A DNA stretch of 14,425 nt from Coxiellaceae bacterium (GTDB lineage Bacteria; Pseudomonadota; Gammaproteobacteria; UBA9339): contig PLMI01000052.1 of assembly GCA_003142435.1 (NCBI GenBank), forward strand, positions 9,101 through 23,525, given 5' to 3'. Under the pieces are notes generated by a model, which worked only from the letters and a program-made list of their open reading frames with translations, was not told where the DNA came from and searched no databases. The translations under genes were made by a program, and so were the position numbers. Position 1 is the stretch's first letter. Every line of letters starts with the position of its first letter. Below are positions 7,444 to 14,425 of this stretch, one piece after another.

Positions 7444-7568
7444 GATTTTCTTTATAAAATTTATTTTTTTGGTTTCTTTTCTGGAGACAGATAGCCTCGA
7501 GGACGATGGAAAAAGATCCGCGCAGGACTAACCCATGTTACTGGTTATGCAAGAACTCTATTGCATAA
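7444..7568. other. Spacer between uvrA and the nitrilase-like gene with a locally G+C-richer core
   Basis: About 60 bases (roughly 7480-7543) are close to half G+C, clearly above the surrounding sequence, and include the palindrome CCTCGAGG (7495-7502). No open frame, tRNA-like fold or repeat border was recognised. The part next to the downstream gene (7444-7479) is A/T-rich and should contain its weak ribosome binding site. Confidence 0.3.
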
Positions 7569-7569
7569 C
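7544..7569. repeat. Perfect inverted repeat (hairpin) at the uvrA stop codon
   Basis: GTTATGCAA (7544-7552) and TTGCATAAC (7561-7569) form a perfect 9-bp stem with an 8-base loop. A G-T pair and one further pair extend it to 7542 and 7571. In the uvrA mRNA the left arm begins inside the TAG stop. No T-run follows on the minus strand, so it is not a classical intrinsic terminator. It could protect the 3' end, assist termination, or be a protein-binding site. Confidence 0.6.
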
Positions 7570-10400
7570 TATAAAACCTCACTCAAAAACTTACCCGTAT
7601 AAGAAGATTTATGCTTAGCTAAATCTTCAGGAGTTCCAAATGCTACAATTTCGCCACCTTTATCACCTCCTTCGGGTCCTAAATCAATTATCCAATCGGC
7701 TGATTTAATAACGTCTAAATTATGCTCGATGATAATTATGGTATTACCACGATCACGCAATTTTGTTAAAACGCTAAGCAATTGTTTGACGTCATGGAAA
7801 TGCAACCCGGTTGTAGGCTCGTCTAAAATATATAAAGTACTGCCTGTATCGCGGCGCGCTAATTCCTTCGCAAGTTTAACGCGTTGGGCTTCGCCGCCAG
7901 AAAGAGTAGTTGCGCTTTGGCCTAGATGAATGTAAGACAAACCAACGGCCACAAGAGTTTCTAATTTTTGCGCTAAATGCGGAACTGGTTTGAAAAATGC
8001 TAAGGCTTCTTCTACGGTCATATTCAAAACCTGGCTGATATTTTTTCCTTTGTAAAAAACGCTTAAAGTTTCACGGTTGTAACGATCCTCTTTGCATAAA
8101 TCACAAACTACATAAATATCAGGCAAAAAATGCATTTCCACTTTTATTAAACCATCTCCTTGGCAAGCTTCACAGCGACCACCTTTCACGTTGAAGCTAA
8201 AGCGGCCGACTTTATAACCGCGAGCTCGCGCTTCTGGAACTTCTGCAAAAAGTTCGCGAATGCCAGTAAATAAACCTGTGTATGTCGCAGGATTGGAACG
8301 CGGTGTTCTGCCAATCGGGCTTTGATCTATATCGACTACTTTATCAAAATATTCTAGTCCCAAAATTTCTTTAAACGTTTTTGGTTCTGCAAATGCAGCG
8401 CCATTTAATTTTTTCGCTGCAACTGGAAACAAAATGTCATTAATAAGGCTTGATTTTCCCGATCCGGAAACTCCAGTGATGCAAGTCATAAGACCAACAG
8501 GAATGCTAACATCAATATCTTTTAGATTATTCTGTTTAGCGCCATTGATATATAAAATGCGGCTTTTGTCGAAAATATGGCGTTTTTTCGGCGTTTCTAT
8601 GCTTAATTTATGCGATAGATATTTTCCAGTCAGCGAACTATCGCTTTGCATCAATTCAGAAGGCGATCCTGAAAAAACAATTTCGCCGCCATGTTTACCC
8701 GCGAAAGGACCGATATCGACAACATAATCAGCCATTTTAATGGTTTCAGAATCATGCTCAACAACTATTACAGTATTGCCTAAATCGCGAAGATTCGTTA
8801 GCGTTTTAAGAAGTCTCTGATTATCCTTTTGATGCAGTCCAATAGTTGGCTCATCTAAAATATACATTACTCCCACAAGCCCTGAGCCAAGTTGGCTTGC
8901 TAAACGAATTCGCTGTGCTTCACCACCGGATAAAGTTTCAGCGCTTCTATTGAGGCTCAAATAATCTAAACCGACATTCAATAAAAACATCAGGCGATCA
9001 CAAACCTCTTTCAAAATTTTTTCAGCAATTGTTTCTCTTGAACCCGTAAGTTTTAGTTTTTTAAAAAAAGCTAATTCATTTTCAATCGAAAGTGCCGTAA
9101 TTTCCGGAAGGTTTTTTCCACCAAGAAAAACATTGCGAGCTGCAATGTTTAAACGTGATCCATGACATTCAGAACACACATTGGTACTTAAATATTTAGC
9201 CAGCTCTTCTTGTACCATTAATGATTCTGTTTCACTGTAACGGCGCTCTAAATTTGGAATAACGCCCTCAAATGTATGCTTCTTTTTTACGCTGTGATTT
9301 TGTCCCACATAAGAAAATTCAATTATTTCTTCACCACTGCCATATAAAACCACATTTTGAACTTTTTTTGGTAATTCGCAAAATGGAGTATCAATATCGA
9401 AACGATAATGTTTTGCTAACGAGACTAACATTGAAAAATAATACAAATTACGCCTATCCCAACCTCTAACTGCCCCAGTTGATAAACTCAAAGTTGCATC
9501 GTGTACTACTTTTTGCGGATCAAATTCTTCGACAACACCTAAGCCATCACAACCAGAACAAGCTCCTACGGGACTATTAAAAGAAAACATGCGCGGTTCT
9601 AATTCCGCTAAACTATAACCGCAAAGCGGGCAGGCAAATTTAGCAGAAAAAACGCGTTCTTTCTCGCCCTTCACTTCTGTGTTTTTATCCATCAAAGCAA
9701 TACGAGCAATACCATCAGCCAAGCGTAAAGCAGTTTCAAAGGACTCGGCGAGACGCTGTTTCAAATCGGCTTTGACTTTAAAACGATCAACAACAATTTC
9801 AATTGTATGTGCTTTACGTAAACTCAACTTAGGTGCATTATCAAGCTCAACAACTTCACCATCAATACGTGCGCGAATAAATCCTTGCCGATGTAAATCA
9901 TCTAAGAGCTGTATATATTCACCTTTTCGCTCCATAATTACCGGCGCTAATAACATGATTTTAGTATCTTCCGGATATTCTAAAACTATATCAACCATCT
10001 GACTTACAGTTTGCGCTTTTAAAACTGTACCATGTTCGGGACAATGCGGTTCACCAACGCGTGCAAACAGCAGTCGCAGATAATCGTAAATTTCAGTTAC
10101 AGTACCAACTGTAGAACGGGGATTATGAGATGTGGTTTTCTGTTCTATGGAAATTGCTGGCGATAAACCTTCAATCAAATCGACATCTGGTTTTTCCATG
10201 ATAGCTAAGAACTGCCTCGCATAAGCCGATAAAGACTCAACATAACGCCGTTGCCCTTCCGCATAAAGGGTATCAAAAGCCAAAGATGACTTTCCCGAAC
10301 CGGAAAGGCCCGTAATAACAATAAACTTATCGCGCGGTAGGTCTAAATCAATGTTTTTTAGATTATGAGTCCTGGCGCCTCTAATGCTAATTTTGTTCAT
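7569..10400 (-). CDS. uvrA: UvrABC excinuclease subunit A
   Basis: UvrA is the damage-recognition ATPase of nucleotide excision repair; it acts as a dimer and loads UvrB on lesions. With the ATG at 10400 the protein has 943 residues and starts [20 protein letters not shown], matching the E. coli N-terminus ([17 protein letters not shown]). The frame can be extended 24 codons to a TTG at 10472, but that extension has no family match and was rejected. The first Walker [10 protein letters not shown], is at 31-39. CPLCGYS...CSGCDG is the first zinc module, and two ABC signatures ([14 protein letters not shown] and [14 protein letters not shown]) and two Walker B motifs ([22 protein letters not shown]) are present. 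The second zinc module is CEACQGDG...CDLCK. No Shine-Dalgarno precedes the ATG. Confidence 0.98.
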   Translation of the reverse strand: MNKISIRGARTHNLKNIDLDLPRDKFIVITGLSGSGKSSLAFDTLYAEGQRRYVESLSAYARQFLAIMEKPDVDLIEGLSPAISIEQKTTSHNPRSTVGTVTEIYDYLRLLFARVGEPHCPEHGTVLKAQTVSQMVDIVLEYPEDTKIMLLAPVIMERKGEYIQLLDDLHRQGFIRARIDGEVVELDNAPKLSLRKAHTIEIVVDRFKVKADLKQRLAESFETALRLADGIARIALMDKNTEVKGEKERVFSAKFACPLCGYSLAELEPRMFSFNSPVGACSGCDGLGVVEEFDPQKVVHDATLSLSTGAVRGWDRRNLYYFSMLVSLAKHYRFDIDTPFCELPKKVQNVVLYGSGEEIIEFSYVGQNHSVKKKHTFEGVIPNLERRYSETESLMVQEELAKYLSTNVCSECHGSRLNIAARNVFLGGKNLPEITALSIENELAFFKKLKLTGSRETIAEKILKEVCDRLMFLLNVGLDYLSLNRSAETLSGGEAQRIRLASQLGSGLVGVMYILDEPTIGLHQKDNQRLLKTLTNLRDLGNTVIVVEHDSETIKMADYVVDIGPFAGKHGGEIVFSGSPSELMQSDSSLTGKYLSHKLSIETPKKRHIFDKSRILYINGAKQNNLKDIDVSIPVGLMTCITGVSGSGKSSLINDILFPVAAKKLNGAAFAEPKTFKEILGLEYFDKVVDIDQSPIGRTPRSNPATYTGLFTGIRELFAEVPEARARGYKVGRFSFNVKGGRCEACQGDGLIKVEMHFLPDIYVVCDLCKEDRYNRETLSVFYKGKNISQVLNMTVEEALAFFKPVPHLAQKLETLVAVGLSYIHLGQSATTLSGGEAQRVKLAKELARRDTGSTLYILDEPTTGLHFHDVKQLLSVLTKLRDRGNTIIIIEHNLDVIKSADWIIDLGPEGGDKGGEIVAFGTPEDLAKHKSSYTGKFLSEVL

Positions 10401-10406
10401 TGACCA

Positions 10407-10420
10407 ATTATAGTACAGTA
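10407..10420 (-). promoter_or_regulatory. Candidate uvrA -10 box with an overlapping LexA-like half-site
   Basis: On the minus strand the sequence reads TACTGTACTATAAT. TATAAT (10407-10412) is a perfect -10 only 6 bases from the ATG, which predicts a leaderless or nearly leaderless transcript. TACTGTA (10414-10420) equals the left half of the gammaproteobacterial LexA box (E. coli uvrA has TACTGTATATTCATTCAGGT). The right half is not conserved here (TTGGTCA), so LexA control is only a possibility. The -35 region (CTGATT-like, 18 bp upstream) is weak. Confidence 0.35.
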
Positions 10421-10509
10421 TTTCATTAAAATCAGGCTTCTGTAAGCTTTTCCTCAAGAATTTAAAAGCCAATTTTTTTGCTGGAAATATTAGAAATCCA
10501 GGTTAAATC

Positions 10510-10542
10510 TTTAAGAAACCCTTAATATTCATGGCATATACT
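10510..10542 (+). promoter_or_regulatory. PmrA-box-like element and -10 of the 620-residue membrane protein gene
   Basis: TTTAA (10510-10514), six bases, then CTTAA (10521-10525, continuing as CTTAATATT) match the YTTAA-N6-YTTAA direct repeat bound by PmrA in Coxiella and the cTTAATatT motif of Legionella effector promoters. A good -10, TATACT (10537-10542), begins 11 bases after CTTAAT ends at 10526 (10 bases intervene). No clear -35 exists, as expected of an activator-dependent promoter of this type. The predicted transcript starts near 10549, giving a leader of about 55 nt. The motif is short and AT-rich, so chance occurrence is possible; its spacing and position raise the likelihood. Confidence 0.5.
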
Positions 10543-10604
10543 ACAGTTATTGCAACTTATCCAATTTACGTTTTTAAAAATAAAAAGAACAAAGTGAAAA
10601 ATTT

Positions 10605-12467
10605 ATGCTAACAGCAGAAGTAGTAATACCTGAGTTAAAAGATTCATGTCGTGTTGCTGATGAGACTAAAACAGCAGTCGAGTTGAAAGATTCATGTCAT
10701 GTAGCACTTGACATATTATCTACGATTTTAAGCAAAATTAACGCGCCTTCAATCGCAAAAGAGGTAAATGATTTTTTAAAAGGGATAAAAAGTTTAAAAG
10801 AATCCAATACACCACCGTCACCAAATCAACTTGAAGAATTAGATAAAAGCTTAGTTCAAATCATCCAGTCATTGGTAACTACATTAAAAGGAAATGTTGT
10901 TGATCCAGAATCACAACATCTTCTAAGCCACAATTCAGAAACTCTTAAAAAATACGAGCAAGTTGTTTCCCGCAGACAAGCCTTAGATAGTAGTGTGGGG
11001 GTACTCGTTGGTGCAGTATTTGGTACCATCCTAGCCGAATGGATAGGAACCTGCGTAAACAAGGAGGATTATAAAGACATTCTTGGCACAACACTCAGCA
11101 TGGTATCATCGTATTCAGCTGCCGCTTTGTGTACGATTTATGACATCTATAAAATTATTAAAAAAGGGAAAGAGCAAAAACAAAAGTTTAAAGAAAAACT
11201 AGAAGCTATAGAAGATCCAAATATGTCTTCTGAAACTTTTAATAGATTATTATATGCTCGAGAAGATAAACCGACTTCTTGGTTGGAATACCTGCTCGAA
11301 GTAATTCGCAAAGATATTGTTGTAACAGGTGGTCTTTCATCAAGTGCATTCGTAGCATTCCAAGTAGTTCATGATAAAGATGGCTCATGGGCCGCAGCAG
11401 AAGCCGCTATTGTGTCTGGTGCCGTGGCTGGTGGTGCCACTATATTACCAAATTCTGGATCACAATACTTAGAAGAGCAACGAAAGGAATTGGAATCACC
11501 TGCGGACAATATATTAATATTTAAAGAAGTACACAATCAGCTGCTGCAGTTACAAGATCCAAAATCAAGTCAATCCGGCAATACACTTTCTACCAGATCA
11601 GATAATCAATTTCATATACCGTCACTAAGTTTATTAAAAATCATTTGTGCATGTTTAGCATCAAAAGATGGTGTTTATTCAATGACTGCTATAGCTGCAT
11701 TTTTAGTTGGTCTTTTTTCAAATACGACTATTTCACAATCAACACCATTGCAATCTCTAGGGGATCAGACTTCTATTAATCTAGAGTATTTAAAACTTTG
11801 GGTTACTATTCCGGCAATGCTCATTACTTTTACCGGAATGTCAATTTTATCTTTTTTACATAATAGCGAAGTTTTGCTGCAACAAGGAGATGACGCTACT
11901 CAAGAACTCAAGTATTCACTAAATCCTGAATATTCTTCTGTACCCCCACAACTCGTTAAACTTAAAGCTTACGTCGACCGAAATAGTAATACGGACACAA
12001 CTAAAGAAACCCAATTAATGCGACTGGGTAGAATTTTATTAAGTGTTGGAAAAAGTCCCACGACTTTAGAGGTAATAATAGACGTAACTACTTTAGCTGC
12101 TGTTCCTTTATTACTGGGAGATATGGCGAATTTGACTACTTTGGAAAGAATGGGAGTTGCTTTAGCTGTTGGCACTACATCAGGAACAATCACAACTGCG
12201 GCCACTGCTTTCGTTAAAGCTCAAACTGCCAAACTTACCCGGCTCGCTGAAGCTTCTCTTTCTGCTGCATATAATTCATCTACCAGCTCTGTTTATAATG
12301 CTGCTCAAGATACAGGACATATGTCAACTGGAATATTAAAATGTGTATCCACTTTTTTTTATCGTTGCATGTGGGGTCATCAAAATTCAGAAAATGTTCC
12401 ATTAGTTGCATCAACTAGCCATCCCCAAGAACCGAAACCGACACAGAGCTATTCTTCAATACAGTAA
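10605..12467 (+). CDS. Multi-pass membrane protein of unknown family; candidate secreted effector
   Basis: I do not recognise this 620-residue protein. An N-terminal soluble region (1-125) starts with a short duplication (ELKDSCRVA at 10-18, ELKDSCHVA at 26-34) and then a helical segment. Eight hydrophobic segments follow, arranged as four hairpins: about 131-150 with 160-184, 238-255 with 263-281, 357-373 with 397-418, and 488-505 with 514-536. They are separated by charged helical linkers such as KIIKKGKEQKQKFKEKLEA. The tail (592-620) is polar and rich in Ser, Thr, Pro and Gln, ending KPTQSYSSIQ. There is no signal peptide. The gene stands alone, transcribed divergently from uvrA, behind a PmrA-like box. 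Large orphan membrane proteins with such promoters and Ser/Thr-rich C-termini are typical of Dot/Icm substrates that insert into host membranes, but secretion here is inferred. A bacterial inner-membrane protein is the alternative. The ribosome binding site is weak. Confidence 0.75.
   Translation: MLTAEVVIPELKDSCRVADETKTAVELKDSCHVALDILSTILSKINAPSIAKEVNDFLKGIKSLKESNTPPSPNQLEELDKSLVQIIQSLVTTLKGNVVDPESQHLLSHNSETLKKYEQVVSRRQALDSSVGVLVGAVFGTILAEWIGTCVNKEDYKDILGTTLSMVSSYSAAALCTIYDIYKIIKKGKEQKQKFKEKLEAIEDPNMSSETFNRLLYAREDKPTSWLEYLLEVIRKDIVVTGGLSSSAFVAFQVVHDKDGSWAAAEAAIVSGAVAGGATILPNSGSQYLEEQRKELESPADNILIFKEVHNQLLQLQDPKSSQSGNTLSTRSDNQFHIPSLSLLKIICACLASKDGVYSMTAIAAFLVGLFSNTTISQSTPLQSLGDQTSINLEYLKLWVTIPAMLITFTGMSILSFLHNSEVLLQQGDDATQELKYSLNPEYSSVPPQLVKLKAYVDRNSNTDTTKETQLMRLGRILLSVGKSPTTLEVIIDVTTLAAVPLLLGDMANLTTLERMGVALAVGTTSGTITTAATAFVKAQTAKLTRLAEASLSAAYNSSTSSVYNAAQDTGHMSTGILKCVSTFFYRCMWGHQNSENVPLVASTSHPQEPKPTQSYSSIQ
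10632..10706 (+). repeat. In-frame 27-base direct repeat, 48-base period
   Basis: Codons for ELKDSCRVA (10632-10658) and ELKDSCHVA (10680-10706) are repeated with few base changes, 16 codons apart, at the N-terminus of the membrane protein. This suggests a small recent duplication. Confidence 0.7.
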
Positions 12468-12494
12468 AAAAATTAGATTGCTCATTAAAAAACC

Positions 12495-12523
12495 ATGGCA
12501 AAATAATTATGCTATGTTATAAT
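12495..12523 (+). promoter_or_regulatory. Promoter of the MATE gene or of a short leader RNA
   Basis: ATGGCA (12495-12500, 4 of 6 to the -35 consensus), a 17-bp spacer and TATAAT (12518-12523, perfect) preceded by TG-T make a strong extended -10 promoter. Transcription would start near 12530, after the membrane protein gene ends and about 40 bases before the terminator hairpin. Confidence 0.6.
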
Positions 12524-12540
12524 TTTACATTATGAAAACG

Positions 12541-12618
12541 CTATAACTCACAATCTTTTATCGTGTCCTGGTCATTTTTTCTATGACCAGCTTTTTATTT
12601 TTTTTAGTGAGCTTATAG
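12541..12618 (+). promoter_or_regulatory. Nested leader structure enclosing the terminator and reaching the MATE ribosome binding region
   Basis: CTATAACTCAC (12541-12551) is complementary to GTGAG-c-TTATAG (12607-12618): 11 pairs with one bulged C. This outer stem closes around the terminator hairpin and its T-tract, and it includes the AGTGAG that would serve as the weak Shine-Dalgarno of the ATG at 12622. The two elements together resemble a regulatory leader that controls both termination and translation start. A four-codon ATG-AAA-ACG-CTA-TAA lies at 12532-12546 without a ribosome binding site, so a leader peptide is doubtful. No known riboswitch class was recognised. Confidence 0.5.
12568..12605 (+). 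terminator. Intrinsic terminator just upstream of the MATE gene
   Basis: CTGGTCAT (12568-12575) and ATGACCAG (12583-12590) form a perfect 8-bp stem with a 7-base loop. A tract of nearly all T follows (12591-12605). It ends 16 bases before the MATE ATG. It can end transcripts from the upstream gene, but also lies downstream of the promoter at 12495-12523, so it can act as an attenuator or end a short RNA. Confidence 0.85.
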
Positions 12619-12621
12619 TGT

Positions 12622-14019
12622 ATGACAAACAATTTATCTCCATTCTCTTTCGTAAACATCAAATCTGAAGTAAAAACTTCTTCCCGTTTAGCTTTGCCAT
12701 TGGTTACATCTGAATTGGTTTATGGCATCAATTCCTTTATCGCAACTGTTATGGTTTCGCATTTAGGTAAAGCTCAACTAGCTGCAAATGCACTATCCTG
12801 GGGAATTTATCTGGTTGTTTTTTTATTTTTCCTCGGAATTTTAAGCGCCATCAGCATTCTAATATCACAAAGCTTTGGCGCCAAAGATGATGCTGCAATC
12901 AGCATATGTTTTAAACAAGGATTTATTTTAGCGATTCTATTCTCTATACCAACGACTTTTATAATGTGGTTTTCGCCATTTATTTTGACGCTAGCAAAGC
13001 AACAGCCAGAAGTGATCGCTTTAGCAAAACCGCTATTTCACTCCATGGCTATATCAATGCTACCACTTAATTTACTGGTTGCCATGCAACAACTTTTCTT
13101 TGGAATTTCTAAGCCGCGCTTTACTCTCTATATGAGTTTTGTGACCATACCCGTTGAAATTTTCTTTTATTACGTCTTATTATTTGGCAAGCTCGGCTTT
13201 CCTAAAGTGGGACTTGCCGGAATCGGTTATAGCCTTGCCATTAGCTACACAGTTAGCGCCTTGCTTGCATGGACTTACTTATATTTTTCCAAAGATACCA
13301 AGCCCTACCATTTATTCGAAAAATGGTGGGTTGCAAACCGCAAGTTCATATTAGAGCTTTTACGTATCGGCATTCCATTGGGATTTAGTTTTTGCTCTGA
13401 ACTTGCTTTGTTTGCAACAATCGCAATGATGATGGGAGTTTTGGGAACTACCACACTTGCTGCATATCAAATCGCGTATCAATTCCTCATGATGGCGCAC
13501 TTCGTCATATTTGGTTTTACACAATGTGCAATGATTCGGGCAGGTATTGAAATTGGCAAAAATAACCGTAATGCACTTAAGTTAACTGTGCTGGTAAATT
13601 TCAGTATTAGCACGGCAATTACCTTACTTTTCAGTGTTGTCTATTTCTTTTTCCCCCACTTGATTATTAGCATAGACATCGACATCCACAAAGCTGAATT
13701 GCAATCACTAGTCAAAGAGGCAACGAAATTCCTAGCCATTTTGAGTTTATTCATCCTGACTGATGGCTTTCGTATAATGTACAATGGTGCAATACGCAGC
13801 CTTAAAGATACTAAATTTTTCATATTTGCAAGTGTCACAGGTTTTTGGATAATTGCGTTTCCAGCTGCCTACCTATTTGGATTTGCATTTAAATGGGGCG
13901 GAAGCGGCATTTGGTGGGGATTACTGATAGGTCTTTTCGTGTCCGGAATAATGTTATTTACCAGATTTTACTATTTGGCAAAAAGTACTGACCTACAAGC
14001 GCTCGTGACAAGAAGTTAA
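12622..14019 (+). CDS. MATE family (NorM-like) multidrug/cation antiporter
   Basis: The 465-residue inner-membrane protein has the twelve hydrophobic segments and two-lobe layout of MATE exporters, which use H+ or Na+ gradients to expel cationic compounds. The N-lobe runs from about 22 to 222 and the C-lobe from about 242 to 455. Family features include GISKPRFTLYMSF (161-173), the C-lobe start IGIPLGFSFCSELALFA with E260 at the position of the NorM binding-pocket Glu, and DGFRIMYNGAIRSLKDTKFF (381-400), the usual D...G.LRG..D motif. The N-lobe motif is unusual: NorM proteins have FVDTxMAG, with a functional Asp, whereas this protein has FIATVMVS, so the Asp is replaced by A41. Coupling or substrate range may therefore differ. 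The gene lies directly after an intrinsic terminator and nested stem, so expression is probably controlled in its leader. Confidence 0.93.
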   Translation: MTNNLSPFSFVNIKSEVKTSSRLALPLVTSELVYGINSFIATVMVSHLGKAQLAANALSWGIYLVVFLFFLGILSAISILISQSFGAKDDAAISICFKQGFILAILFSIPTTFIMWFSPFILTLAKQQPEVIALAKPLFHSMAISMLPLNLLVAMQQLFFGISKPRFTLYMSFVTIPVEIFFYYVLLFGKLGFPKVGLAGIGYSLAISYTVSALLAWTYLYFSKDTKPYHLFEKWWVANRKFILELLRIGIPLGFSFCSELALFATIAMMMGVLGTTTLAAYQIAYQFLMMAHFVIFGFTQCAMIRAGIEIGKNNRNALKLTVLVNFSISTAITLLFSVVYFFFPHLIISIDIDIHKAELQSLVKEATKFLAILSLFILTDGFRIMYNGAIRSLKDTKFFIFASVTGFWIIAFPAAYLFGFAFKWGGSGIWWGLLIGLFVSGIMLFTRFYYLAKSTDLQALVTRS

Positions 14020-14033
14020 AAAAATCAATACGT

Positions 14034-14110
14034 TATGTGACATAAAATATGTGATTTAGCAAGAAAATTACATATATGCTACCATTAAAAATAGCTTAAG
14101 ATAGCTTAAG
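14034..14110 (+). repeat. Repeat-rich regulatory region before the small gene
   Basis: TATGTGA occurs twice, 14 bp apart (14034-14040, 14048-14054); the first copy is part of the palindrome TATGT-g-ACATA (14034-14044). The decamer ATAGCTTAAG is repeated exactly in tandem (14091-14100, 14101-14110). ATTAA at 14084-14088 is followed, after six bases, by CTTAA at 14095-14099, which is PmrA-box-like. However, no good -10 lies at the right distance downstream of it. Confidence 0.5.
14056..14085 (+). promoter_or_regulatory. Candidate promoter of the small downstream gene
   Basis: TTAGCA (14056-14061), an 18-bp spacer and TACCAT (14080-14085), preceded by TG-C, give an extended -10 promoter of moderate quality. 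The start point would fall near 14092, inside the tandem ATAGCTTAAG repeats, which could then act as an operator. Confidence 0.35.
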
Positions 14111-14135
14111 GATGAAAAAATGAAAGGAGAATTTT

Positions 14136-14357
14136 ATGCCACACAAAACTAGATTGCCACATGATGGAGATGGAAATACACACAAAAGATCAACTAGCGA
14201 AACAAATAAACATTGGTTTACGAGGGGGTTTTTCAGATTTCACAACGCTGGCATGTTTCTTGATGATAAAGATGGCCTTGAGACGGATGAAACCGCAGAA
14301 AATGACAAACAAAGCCATCCCAATATTTTCCGAAACATTTCGTTATTGCATAAATAA
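14136..14357 (+). CDS. Small protein of unknown function (73 residues)
   Basis: I recognise no family. The start is well supported: AAGGAGA (14124-14130) ends 5 bases before the ATG, the best Shine-Dalgarno in the window. The protein is hydrophilic and rich in His, Asp, Lys, Thr and Asn, with a short aromatic patch HWFTRGFFRFH (26-36). It has no membrane segment, signal peptide or cysteine. It follows the MATE gene by 116 bp on the same strand but has a candidate promoter of its own and a repeat-rich upstream region, so it is probably regulated separately. An overlapping frame (14161-14379) lacks a ribosome binding site and was rejected. After the stop, 14358-14425 holds nothing recognisable. 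Confidence 0.6.
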   Translation: MPHKTRLPHDGDGNTHKRSTSETNKHWFTRGFFRFHNAGMFLDDKDGLETDETAENDKQSHPNIFRNISLLHK

Positions 14358-14425
14358 AAGAGATGCTAAATTAATCTGAATTCGACGTACTAATTAGTTA
14401 ACATGTTGAAATAATGGCGAAAAAC

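Noticed and set aside
10401..10472. A 24-codon N-terminal extension of UvrA from a TTG codon.
   Set aside because: The extension has no counterpart in UvrA proteins; the ATG at 10400 gives the family N-terminus [16 protein letters not shown], and the only -10 box lies inside the extension.
12532..12546. A four-codon leader peptide (Met-Lys-Thr-Leu) before the MATE gene.
   Set aside because: The ATG is almost at the predicted transcript start and has no ribosome binding site; it may be chance.
14161..14379. An overlapping 72-codon frame beginning with two Met codons.
   Set aside because: It has no ribosome binding site, while the frame at 14136 has a strong one; the frames overlap almost fully, so only one is likely real.
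1..14425. CRISPR array, tRNA or rRNA genes, insertion sequences.
   Set aside because: No regularly spaced repeats, cloverleaf-like segments, transposase motifs or terminal repeats with target duplications were found on reading both strands.

Overview
The window is AT-rich (roughly one third G+C) and looks like the chromosome of a gammaproteobacterium. GlnRS, UvrA, the YhgN-type MarC protein and the NorM-type MATE protein all read like gammaproteobacterial proteins. Three features point to a host-associated, Legionella/Coxiella-like lineage: a YTTAA-N6-YTTAA element like the PmrA box of Legionella and Coxiella, a large multi-pass membrane protein of effector type directly behind it, and the overall base composition. 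This placement is an inference; no rRNA or other phylogenetic marker is present.

Left edge (1-2349, + strand). The window opens in the last 21 codons of a gene whose C-terminus resembles the end of the [FeFe]-hydrogenase small-subunit domain. It overlaps by ATGA with a 168-residue NuoE/HydC-like 2Fe-2S subunit. Together they suggest an NAD(P)-linked (HydABC-like) hydrogenase operon running in from upstream. glnS follows, with a candidate promoter whose -10 box sits inside a perfect inverted repeat.

Middle (2389-10400, - strand). Seven genes are read leftwards in the order uvrA, a divergent nitrilase-fold protein, a FUSC-family membrane protein, a MarC/YhgN-family membrane protein, then an AAA ATPase and an RloB-family protein that overlap by 4 bases. 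The last two form an RloAB/AbiL-type module, probably anti-phage, placed between housekeeping genes and convergent with glnS. Spacers of 105-204 bp suggest that the others are mostly separate transcription units.

Right side (10401-14425, + strand). A 204-bp divergent region separates uvrA from a 620-residue unrecognised membrane protein. This region carries the PmrA-like box with a well-placed -10 for the membrane protein, and a -10 that abuts the uvrA ATG. Next comes a MATE transporter behind an unusual leader: promoter, then an intrinsic terminator nested in a longer stem that also pairs with the bases just before the start codon. The window ends with a 73-codon gene of unknown function that has a strong Shine-Dalgarno and a repeat-rich upstream region.

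The most interesting items are the probable [FeFe]-hydrogenase remnant, the PmrA-box/membrane-protein pair (a candidate Dot/Icm substrate), the attenuator-like MATE leader, the RloAB module with an altered RloB N-terminal motif, and the divergent nitrilase-like protein. There is no RNA gene, insertion sequence or CRISPR array that I can support, and no stretch over 300 bases lacks a gene.
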